NCBI GenBank assembly: GCA_964017145.1
Contig: CAXHKQ010000288.1
Coordinates: forward strand, 1 to 17,593
From: Agrocybe praecox
Taxonomy: Eukaryota > Basidiomycota > Agaricomycetes > Agaricales > Agrocybaceae
DNA: 17,593 bases
Direction: 5' to 3'
Of this stretch, positions 8,718 to 17,593 are shown piece by piece. The notes beneath the pieces are model-generated. The model was not told the DNA's origin. It saw nothing but the letters and a program-made list of their open reading frames with translations, and searched no databases. Positions within the stretch are counted from its first letter, which is position 1. Each line of letters starts with the position of its first letter. Both the position numbers and the translations under genes were made by a program.

Positions 8718-11700
8718 TCGTATACACCTTAGAGCGATTCCAATTATTATGCTCCGAAGAATAACACAAGCTTATTACACGCATTCATATGTAAATGCAG
8801 AGCGCCTGCCTGCACTTCTCATATTTTGAGCCGCATACATCCACATGACGGTGAGAAACAAGACACCAGTAGTTGCAAGTCAGTTCGCTGTCATCAAATA
8901 TGCAACTGCAGAGGCAGAAGTATCTGTTTGAGGAGGCGCTCGGCGGGCATGCATGTTCATGATTTCGAAAATACTCCCATACATGGAGAGAAATGCGTAC
9001 GCGTGCCAATGTACATGGTGCTCGTACCTTCTTTGCATGTCAAGTGCGCGTGCGGTATGTACATCATGTTCAGATAGCTATGCTGCGCGTCCTCTTCATT
9101 GCATACGGAATGGTTGTCTTAATCCTATAAAATATGTAAAATAATCCAGTCTATATCAAGCGTTTTCACTCTAATTGATCTTGAAACTGATGCAACTGTA
9201 ACGCGCAAGTTTATTGAAATCGACCCTTGTCGACCCTCAACACACACTCACAATGGAACAATGCCGGCATTAATGACTGCGATTCGGAAATACACTTATC
9301 CGATGTCTGTACCGGCATACAAACGCATATACCATACATATACATTTATTTATTCATGCTATCACAACGACCCGTAACGCCGCTCTGCTGCCACATTGCG
9401 ACAACGTGCACGAATACACACACACACATATATAGCATATTCGCATTCCCACTCTGAGCACAGTTCGCAACCAGACGAGGGCAGCGAACGCAAAGCAACA
9501 CAGTGGCGGCAGGGACGTGTGATGTCTCTGTGCGAGACGGCACAGCGTCGGGTGTCGAGTGTATGTGTGTGAGTGTTGTTCCGTCTGGTTATTGTATACT
9601 ATAAGCTTGTATATGTCAGCATACAAGTTCCTAGTCTCGCTGGCGCTGACGATGCACTGCGAAGTCCACACCAACCAACCAACAACCCACTACCACCCAC
9701 CAACAAACCACCACCATTATCGATTACACTTAATGGAAACAATTCGCTATATGCGCACAGCAATTCGAATACACTCGGTGTGCTCATCTGCACACAACAT
9801 ACCGCACAGCATTCGAATGAAGTCTGTATTACTGTGCAGAGTTCTCCACTTCGATGGCCAAACAGACTCTGAACCAATATAGTAACATAGTAACATACAT
9901 ACTGCACTACACACACGCACGCACACACATGTCGTTACGACCGAACCTCATCTCCGCCCCCGCAATTAGATTCAACCAAACAACACATTCGCAACACACA
10001 GACACAATTATCCCGTAACCACGGGCGTGCAAACTAAACATCATCCCCATTTCGTTCGTACGCTCCTCGTCGTTACGATTACATAGATCACCAGCATACG
10101 CGCGATACGCACACACTTATCCGACCGCTCGACGGCCCACAATTCGCCAACCGACAGCCGAGCTGAGTCGAGGGATAATTGGGTTTCGCTGTATTTATTT
10201 TACATTTCCCAGCATCCTCGTCGTCCGCGTCGAAAGGGATGTGGTATTGAATCGAATGGGTACGACAAAACTGTCATCTAGTATTACGAACCCGCGTCAA
10301 GCTGAACGTCGGAACGCCGGAATCGATGACATACTTGGGGCTTCGGGGCAGCGCACATCCATTAGTTTGCGTTCGGTGACTAAGCACTCTCGCTCTCGCT
10401 CAATCCCCATATAGATTTATCATTTTGTCAACACGTTTACTGTGTGTTCAAACGGCTGTCCGCTGATCATGGGCGGCTTAGAAGAGACATATGCACAAGT
10501 GAACCTTGCCAAAAATAAATACACAACTGCAGCGAACTGAAATGCTCTGTCTGTGCAATGATGCTGCTGACCTAAAACGACGGCGTCGGCGTGCCATTGC
10601 GCGAACGCCGAACGGCCAAACGTTTATGAGGCTCGCCCATCTGTCTGCGTGCCGCACACGTGAGGCGTGACACCGAGCGCACGCGCGACGGGCGTGATGT
10701 CACCGTTTATGCGGCGAGGTGCTAATGATGATTGTGATTTCGATGTGTGTTGGGCTGGGCGTGCGCTTCTATTTCTATGTGTGTACCATGAATATTGGTA
10801 TTTTCGACATACAGACATGACCGAGCCAAACGCTCTTACGAATGATTTATTCATACCCGAACTCGGTGGCGGTGCTCGATGCAGCAGCACCACGACGACG
10901 TAATGCGACATATGTCTGTGACTTTAAATCAATATTCCTGATACTCTACGACCGCGCGTGTACTCTTGTTCACTCAGTACATTTTCACACGCTTGGAAAA
11001 ACCCACAGCCACACAGCTTATTTATAGCATGATGTGGATGTGCGTGCGAACATACGACGAACAATGAACCGCGAGTCGCGACTGTTGCGAAACGCGCGCG
11101 GACACGCACAACAGACAGCAGCTCCGCGGGCAGCGCGTCGACGAAAACGACGATGCGACTATTTTAAGCCGCGACCGACAGCGCACGTAGAACAAATCTC
11201 TCACTGCCTGACTCGCTCGTCTCTGGCCTAATCAAATGTGGCACGACGACGTGTGTTGTCCAAAGTGTCACGATGGTTTCGCGGACGACATACAGCATAG
11301 CCGAATACTCTAGCTGACAACCGGTCTTTTGGCATAGCTCGAATGCACACAGACACAGTCAAGCCAAAAACTACCAGAGACAGAAGTGCGTGGAAGCTGT
11401 TCCAGCAGACCCAAGGACATTCTGTGTACGCATAAAATCCGACGAATCGACATGACGACCGAACGGAGACTGCGTTGCTCACATTCGCGAGCCCGCAACG
11501 AGGACCACGCGTCGGTTGCTGGGTTATTTGCATATGGAATGCGAGCAATCCGGTTTCGCCCCGAAAAGTGCGTGCGTGTTCGCATTTCGCGTGTGGAAGT
11601 GGTGGCGGTGGCGACGATCGTGATGCGCACCATTTCGGCCAATTACCAATGACCCGTGCCAGGCACGAGCGCCACAGTGAGAGTGAAAACACGCAAGCGG

Positions 11701-11776
11701 CGCCGCCGCCGCCGCAACAGAATGCGCCGAGTTATTTGTGTGAATTGTGAAACGGCTAAACCGCAAATTGTGCGAA

Positions 11777-11810
11777 CGTGCGTGAGTGCGTGCGTGTGCG
11801 TGCGTGCGAA
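11777..11810. repeat. GTGC/GT repeat
   Basis: This is a degenerate tandem of GTGCGT units, forming a quasi-alternating purine-pyrimidine tract. Confidence 0.75.
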
Positions 11811-12540
11811 CCTCAGTAAATGTGGCGTGTGCTCGCTCGCGAGGATTGCGCGTATGTGTGTGTGTATGAGCTCGCGAATTGTCTATGTGTTTTTTGTTGT
11901 TTGTTTGGTTCTCTGGCTTTGCTGCGATGCAATGTGCTCGGATGCGCGGCAATTTATATGTGCGAAATGGCGTAATTTATTTCGGGAACGAAAGTGTTAA
12001 CGTCTACATATAAATGCAAGCAACCGCAAAGTATACATTATGTGCATATGGTTGGGAAATACCCCGGAATGTTTTCCGTGCTGTTAGGAAAATATACATG
12101 TATCTTCTAGCGTGTGAACTCAGATGCTGAGAAATACTCGACAAGGCGAAATATGGGTAGAGAATTCAGTAACTTTCAACAGTCAGGAGTCAGTTCAGTA
12201 CATTTGTCGCACAACCAGATATCAGCTAAATCTTCGCAAAACAGATTTGGATCGTTTACTCTAAACATTGTGTGCTATTTCATAGCGAGAACCATTTCGG
12301 AAAATATTCTGTTCACTACACGAGTACCTATATCGCACGTAATTTCGAATAAATTATATTTGCTGCTCAGCGAACCCTAAGCTCTCCAAAAATAGCATTC
12401 CAATCCGATATAACAAATGTGTCTCGCCCGTGCTCGCATACACACATACTACACATAATATGATAGGATATGCATAATCGTTGGAACGCAATAACTGTAA
12501 TAACTGAGGATGTGTGTGCAATATTCTTGTTCGTTATGGC

Positions 12541-12612
12541 GACGTGAGTAGCGTAGTCGGATTTAGGAATTACTAATTGTGGTTCGATTCCCGAAATAAC
12601 AACCGCGTCGTC
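12541..12612 (+). other. tRNA-like pol III box pair (possible SINE or tRNA relic)
   Basis: An A-box match (TAGCGTAGTCGG, 12549-12560) and an exact B-box match (GGTTCGATTCC, 12581-12591) occur in the right order. A 5-bp pairing is possible between CGACG just before and CGTCG about 15 bases after. The boxes start 32 bases apart, about 12 fewer than in a normal tRNA. The T-stem does not pair well and no clear anticodon arm forms. It is therefore not a functional tRNA. A decayed tRNA-derived SINE head is possible, and so is coincidence. Confidence 0.3.
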
Positions 12613-13502
12613 AAAACAGAGAACAGTGCGAAAAGTAGTGTACAGATTGCTATGTAGAAAAACAACTAGTTCTCAAAAGATGGATTGGATCGATTAAATG
12701 ATGGATTGATATATTCTCCCTCTTCGAGTTAAGTTGCGCGCTGCTCTCGTCTCTCGTTCTACAAAATCGAAGCTTCGCATTTCAAAAACTATCCATGTAG
12801 ACGATTATGATGATTCTGTTCGTAGAATATCTCTTTTATATCGCCTGACCAACACTTTTCATACAGAATCTCAAAATTTCCTTGAATCATGCATAAAACA
12901 TCTATTCAAATCGTTGTTCGTACTTCGAATTATTCCATTATATAATCGAATAATTAACGTCCACACTGCACTACGACCACTGCACATCTGTTTTGAGGAA
13001 ATCAATGGTCTACTGGGCGCCATTATAATGGAACTGGCGACCGTTTCTATTAAATGTATTGATCAAACTCCAACAACGAACATCTCGACCACTGGAATTG
13101 ATTTTTCACATTAACTTGTCATATATCCACGAGCACATTGTTTGTAGTTCCTTTTAGCGCAGCAATCGCATTGGTTCAGACTAGAATAGATACATCGAAC
13201 ACACACAGACGTGCTAAATGCTGTCGCTGGCGATGGCAGTGTTACGTTCAACCACTGCTGCGCTTACGCAGCATGCATCAAGTCGGTGTTTACGTTTTCT
13301 GGTTTTAATATGAATATATCTTGTTGAATGTTTCGTCTGCGAGCCAAGCAACATGCAATGAATTTGTATCATCAATGCTAGCGCACACGCACGCAGTATA
13401 CTCGCACTAACATGAGTAAAACATATGCGTATTTGTATTATAAATACACATCACAACAGCATTGCCCACAACGGACCGTGTTTACCGATTCAATTGCGGA
13501 AA

Positions 13503-13518
13503 ACACACACACACACAC
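13503..13518. repeat. (AC)8 microsatellite
   Basis: This is a perfect AC run in the E1-E2 intron. Confidence 0.92.
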
Positions 13519-14021
13519 GAGCACATACGCCAAAGTTGTTTAAAACATAAATCCATTCGTGTACTTTTTGCCTATATATGGAAATGGTCTGAATACACAT
13601 GTGTTCATTATATTTCACGGTACTGCTCTGAATTGGCTCCCCTGAGAAATGCAATCAACTATAAACATACAGATTTGCTGCACGATCGACGGCTTTAGTT
13701 CGGTGTTCACATTATTTATGTTCGGAATTCGAAAAAATTGAAATATATGGTGCAATTCAACGACGTAGTGTAGATGTTTCCTACATTGGGCATTTTTCGT
13801 GAAAAGCCTTGGAGGTGGTAGGAATGGGAAATGCGATTTGTTCCACATAAACAGAAGTTTATCGATGTTAAATTAGCATAACAACTGTGAAAGCGTAAAT
13901 CGAATAATAATGTGTTTCAAAGGGCATCCAGATCAGACCATCTTCTAAATTTCATGCATATATCAAATTGAGCGAGTGTCCGATTTAGGGGCATCTACTC
14001 TATCCATAACACACTGCTCAC

Positions 14022-14165
14022 CTTTGAATGTCTCCGCGGTTTTCTCCAGCGTTCCGCGCAAGTTTTGCGTGTCGATGCGGAGATTGTTGACAAATTGGTT
14101 ACTCGACGTAGAGGCCAGCTCTTGTTCGGTAGTATTGTCACAGCACGTTCCATCACAAACGGGAC
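14022..14165 (-). CDS. dally: Glypican Dally, exon E1 (N-terminal part of cysteine-rich domain, partial gene)
   Basis: This exon encodes an early part of the globular domain of a glypican, a cell-surface heparan-sulfate proteoglycan that in flies modulates Dpp, Wingless and Hedgehog signalling. It supplies 47 whole codons plus split codons at each end. Near the start it reads PVCDGTCCDNTTEQEL, which carries the Cys-x(3)-Cys-Cys cluster typical of glypican N-termini. The next residues contain an N-x-T sequon (NTT), and as I recall the fly protein also has a sequon here. The rest (NNLRIDTQNLRGTLEKTAE) is amphipathic helix as in the family. The acceptor is TTGCAG ending at 14166 and the donor is AAAG|GTGAGC at 14022/14021. 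The exon enters in phase 1 and leaves in phase 1, and the split Gly codon joins exactly to E2. The exon with the signal peptide and first cysteine was not found upstream in the window. Confidence 0.9.
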
Positions 14166-14580
14166 CTGCAATGGGAATAACGAGAGAACGAATTTATTAT
14201 TCAACTCTCAATGAGACAATCACAGAACACACAGTTACATTCTTGAACAGAGCACAACTTCTGCCACTTGAAGTGCTAACGACGTTGTTGGTAACCAATC
14301 GTCAAATGCAAGTGCACACATCCGGCTCTCGGTTTGCCACAAGTAGGATGTGCTATGTGCAATTGAACAAAGACACACATCTGCGAATAAATTCGAACCC
14401 GAAAGAAGCATGTGCTGAAATTGGAATAGTTTTCAGTTTGAACTTAGTTTTCACATAAATGCTTATATGTCAGATTCGCCCTCCGATGACGACATTATGA
14501 TTTCATGCTGGTCGCATATTTACATACTATAGTATCCGATGCCAAAGTTTTGAAACCAACACCCAACTGCGCATTGTACT

Positions 14581-14594
14581 ACACACACACACAC
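14581..14594. repeat. (AC)7 microsatellite
   Basis: This is a perfect AC run. About 70 bases later a GT-rich stretch (14664-14701) could pair with it in a transcript. Confidence 0.9.
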
Positions 14595-15982
14595 CCACAC
14601 TTTATAGGAGAGCGCTATCGATGCGAATTTAATCAATCTCATTTAGGAAGCGAAGTGCCACACAGTGTGTGCATGTGTGTGTAAGTGGGTGGTGTGTGTG
14701 TAAATGGAACGCTTGATACGCCCAGGGCTCGCAGTCCCACATCTAATTAAACACAAAAGCCATTTTATTCATCAATTATGCCGTAATTTTCGACATTATG
14801 TGCGAACGGAGCTGATAATAATTAACCATATTGGATCCATTTTAAAATTGCGTAACACTGACTGGATTCGTTACTCAGTCAGTACATATAATTACGATTT
14901 ATATAATTGATATTGACAAACATAAGCAATTACTGTTGTGAATGGCATTACATATGAATGTTTTCAACTGCAGTTGTAAGAGTGATCGATTCAATTTAAT
15001 AATTTCCTCGTTTCGATTAACGATATTGAATTATTATAAAAACACTCACTCAAAAAGTGTATTTGAATCAGTCAGTCCAATTTGCTTCACCATCTCCAAA
15101 CACCATGCGGTGTGCTTGACATATCATGCAAATTTTCCCAGTTCCCTGTGTGTTGGAATGAAAAAATATAGCTGCCATCAGCAGCTGCGGCCGCGCGGCT
15201 TTGGTCGCCTAAATACACACGAACACTGCCAGCATGCGTATGTTTGTATATGTGCCCAAAGCCGTCGCTAGCACAGTGAAGTAAATTACACTGGTGTTTA
15301 CATTAGTCCGCCACGCGCACGTCGCCTGTGGCCACCGGGTACGCCAGTGCAACAACATTGTGGGCGAACATATTTCGCTTCCACGCTTTTTCGTTTTGTC
15401 CCGACATCACTGCACAATGCACTTCGATATTTTATGCACGGTAGTGATTGTTTGACGCCCGAGCTCCGAATTTCTGCATATTCGGTGTTTTGAATTTTAT
15501 GCTGTGTGCCGATCTCTTGCATATACGATATACACCCATGAACGCACTCACTACCCAAAACGAATGTTCACGAAATGCTGTAAAGTCTAGATTTATGAGT
15601 GCTTGGGGTTAGTGGCGAAACGGGTGGACACATTCACACTCAATGCATGTACAGCACCAGTAACAAGAGCAATACTTCAGGCCTCACCGTTGCAACTGCT
15701 GAACGTTACCGTTGAAATAGTAGAAACAATATTTTATTCCAACGATGGCAAAGTTGCATATAGAGCTTCGTTTCTGGAGAACAATATTTTATAGGATATC
15801 GCAGACCAGACCAGACCAGTTGTAAGTAGGTCAAGCTGTCACCTCAGATATGAAATACGCCCAGCAATAGATCGTAAGGTGCAATTGGCACATTATAAAT
15901 CCGAATTCGATTGATCTATGGTATAACTGGGTAATCTACTGCATAGAATGCATCTCTGAAACATTACCACATCATAGCTGGC

Positions 15983-15992
15983 TAATCGATTA
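15983..15992. promoter_or_regulatory. Homeodomain-dimer-like palindrome, putative
   Basis: The sequence TAATCGATTA is a perfect 10-bp palindrome of two TAAT half-sites spaced by two bases, the form bound by paired-class homeodomains. It lies in the intron or upstream region 5' of E1. A single site is weak evidence. Confidence 0.2.
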
Positions 15993-16297
15993 ACAATCGC
16001 TCCAGACACAGTGTTTACACCAGCTGGCGCCCCGTTTTATATTCGACGAACGTGTGAGCGCCAGCACGACATAACACGCCATGCACGAGCGCGCACGCAC
16101 ACACACAATCCAGAACGGTTTCTTTCGAATCATAACATTATATTAGCACGCACGTGCCAGTGCCAATGGGCAAAGCAAACACCGCCAGCTGCCCACCTTT
16201 GTGCACATGTGTGCGCTTGCGCGTGTGTGTGTGTATACAACATAATCACATCACACAGAGACCAGACGTGCCGTGCCAGTCGCCAACACGCGTCCGC

Positions 16298-16309
16298 GTC
16301 GTCGTCGTC
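16298..16309. repeat. (GTC)4 repeat
   Basis: Four GTC units lie in the GC-rich right part of the window. Confidence 0.85.
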
Positions 16310-16800
16310 GTTCGTCTCCCGCACGCGAGCACATACATTGTTATGTTCTGCGCCACATATCCCCCCGGTTGCCAACATCGTGTTCGCGTATTTGTGTCTG
16401 TGGTTTACCGATGCGCTAACACTCTCGACCATCCGCTTGCAGCGACGCCGCAGCGGCTAAGTGCAAGTGCATACGCACGCGCGCAGCATCGCCGTGCGGC
16501 ACGCTGACGCCATCGAGTGGCGGCTGCGGCACCCGTCTGCAATCCCAGAAGATCTGCCGGTTAACCGACGGCAAACGAACCGCATGCTTTGCTCGGTCTC
16601 GCTCGCTCGTTCTAGTCCGAAATGACCAAGTGTAAATGGGCATGAGCGCAGCCGACGAGGCATGCGCGCGCGTACGCACACGCGCACGTCTCAAGACCAT
16701 ATTATTCCTTGGTAATCTCGAGGACGCTGCCGCGCAGTCGCCGGCACGTGCGTCCGTTTTATTACGTAATCGCTGCTGCAATTTGGATCCCATTCGGTGC

Positions 16801-16814
16801 GTGTGTGTGTGTGT
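16801..16814. repeat. (GT)7 microsatellite
   Basis: This is a perfect GT run in the GC-rich right part of the window. Confidence 0.9.
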
Positions 16815-17203
16815 GCTCGATGCTGCAAGCAAACGAGCACCGCACATGTGTAATACATACCACCGCGACCTCGTCGCTTTGCCCCGCCGTCGTCGACGCA
16901 TTTCGTGCAGAATATATAGTTTTGTACACACTTGAGCCGGCGTCGATGCTGCGCACTCGAGCCACGTCGCGCAACTACACCGCGAGTCAGTCGCGGGCCA
17001 AGGGCTAGTTAAAAAGTTGCCGAGGCACAACTGTCACAGACAGACAAACTTGCAAACTCGTCAAACAGCTCGGCGAATCACTCTCGCCGTCTGGCAAGAT
17101 AGCGTCTTGCCAGTGCTGCGACCAACGAGCGCACATGAGCGCTCAATTGCAAAGCATACACACTCTGGGGCCCGCAGGCGATGCATTATATGTTATTCTT
17201 TTT

Positions 17204-17215
17204 TGTGTGTGTGTG
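17204..17215. repeat. TG microsatellite
   Basis: This is a short TG run after a T tract. Confidence 0.85.
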
Positions 17216-17593
17216 CGTGCCTCTTGTGCCACATTGCGCACACGCGAAAACATGTCGTAATAAAACGTTATGTGCGCAGTGCGCAAATATCTTGCCTATT
17301 ACACCGTGCATGCCTCTGCGTGCATTGCACATGCCGACGGTATAATATGGCCTGATAGAGAGACATGCGCGCACCCATACGACGACGACGATACGCCATA
17401 CCGAAGGCGAACGTGCAGATACGTACTGCACTCTATACCCTTTGCCAAGACATTATAGCGCCATCCGGGAATGCACGCGCGCACGCGTTCGCATGTGTAT
17501 CGTTGGCACATACAGTTGCAATTGGACGTCGTCTGTTTGCAAGAAAGTGCATCTGGCTGGCACCGGTGCGCGCGCACGAGGAATGAACGAGTG

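Larger units (their letters stand above)
7847..14021 (-). other. dally intron between E1 and E2 (6,175 bases)
   Basis: The intron is bounded by GTGAGC at the E1 end and TTCCAACAG at the E2 end, and it interrupts a Gly codon in phase 1. The content is mostly unrecognised single-copy sequence. It has CA/GT microsatellites (8.1-8.5, 9.4 and 13.5 kb), CTCTCGCTCTCGCTC near 10387-10401 resembling GAGA-factor-type sequence, and GC-rich stretches at 10.1-12.0 kb. Other items inside it are listed separately: a small ORF, an octamer palindrome and a pol III box pair. I see no convincing nested gene. An intron this long in a patterned signalling gene would be a plausible enhancer host, but that is inference. 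Confidence 0.85.
14166..17593 (-). other. Partial intron (or upstream region) 5' of dally E1
   Basis: This is at least 3.4 kb of non-coding sequence on the 5' side of E1. The E1 acceptor shows that an exon ending in phase 1 must precede it. I searched the minus strand for a signal peptide followed by the glypican N-terminal C-x(2)-V-x(3)-F pattern and saw none. About 14.2-16.0 kb is AT-rich. About 16.0-17.6 kb is GC-rich with CA/GT, GTC and CTCG repeats. A short pentamer repeat (AGACC, about three copies) lies near 15809-15825. Whether part of the GC-rich end is promoter or 5' UTR cannot be decided from the sequence. Confidence 0.7.

Noticed and set aside
13976..14458. 160-codon plus-strand frame across E1
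   Set aside because: It is an antisense shadow of the real minus-strand exon and its flanks.
16416..17030. 204-codon minus-strand frame, considered as a dally first exon
   Set aside because: It has no signal peptide and no glypican N-terminal C-x(2)-V-x(3)-F pattern. It is Arg/Ala/His-rich from GC-rich repeats.
1..17593. CRISPR arrays, rRNA genes, intact tRNAs, prokaryotic operons
   Set aside because: No spaced direct repeats, rRNA core motifs or foldable tRNA cloverleaf were seen. The tandem repeats are microsatellites and transposon subterminal motifs.

Overview
The window reads as a piece of an insect nuclear gene, most likely from a mosquito or related non-Drosophila fly. It has spliceosomal introns with GTAAGT/GTGAGC donors, long non-coding stretches full of CA/GT and GAC microsatellites, and no bacterial-style operon. 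The only gene I can support is on the minus strand: four consecutive internal exons of a glypican, a heparan-sulfate proteoglycan core protein. The encoded sequence resembles Drosophila Dally more than Dally-like or the vertebrate glypicans. The species assignment is inference from sequence character.

Layout in transcript order, high to low coordinates: a partial upstream intron (14166-17593); exon E1 (14022-14165); a 6.2 kb intron (7847-14021); exon E2 (7723-7846); an 82-base intron (7641-7722); exon E3 (7236-7640); a 745-base intron (6491-7235) mostly filled by a pogo/Tigger-like MITE; exon E4 (6298-6490); and a partial downstream intron (1-6297). Splice phases agree at every join (1, 1, 2, 2, 0 in order). 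Together the exons give 288 uninterrupted residues from the middle of the glypican cysteine-rich globular domain. The signal peptide exon and the C-terminal part (remaining cysteines, Ser-Gly heparan-sulfate sites, GPI signal) are not recognisable here and probably lie outside.

The intronic sequence is of two kinds. About 1-5.2 kb, 10-12 kb and 16-17.6 kb are GC-richer and full of alternating purine-pyrimidine CA/GT/CG tracts. About 5.2-9.5 kb and 12-16 kb are more AT-rich. Many open frames of 60-200 codons run through the repeats, and I treat them as chance.

The most notable non-coding feature is a 591-base element at 6638-7228 with a perfect 22-bp terminal inverted repeat and seven sense-oriented copies of a 16-17 bp motif. 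Its right end lies 7 bases into the intron after the E3 splice donor. Weaker items are a pol III A-box/B-box pair, a small signal-peptide-like ORF, and a POU-like and a homeodomain-like palindrome. I found no clearly new gene system.
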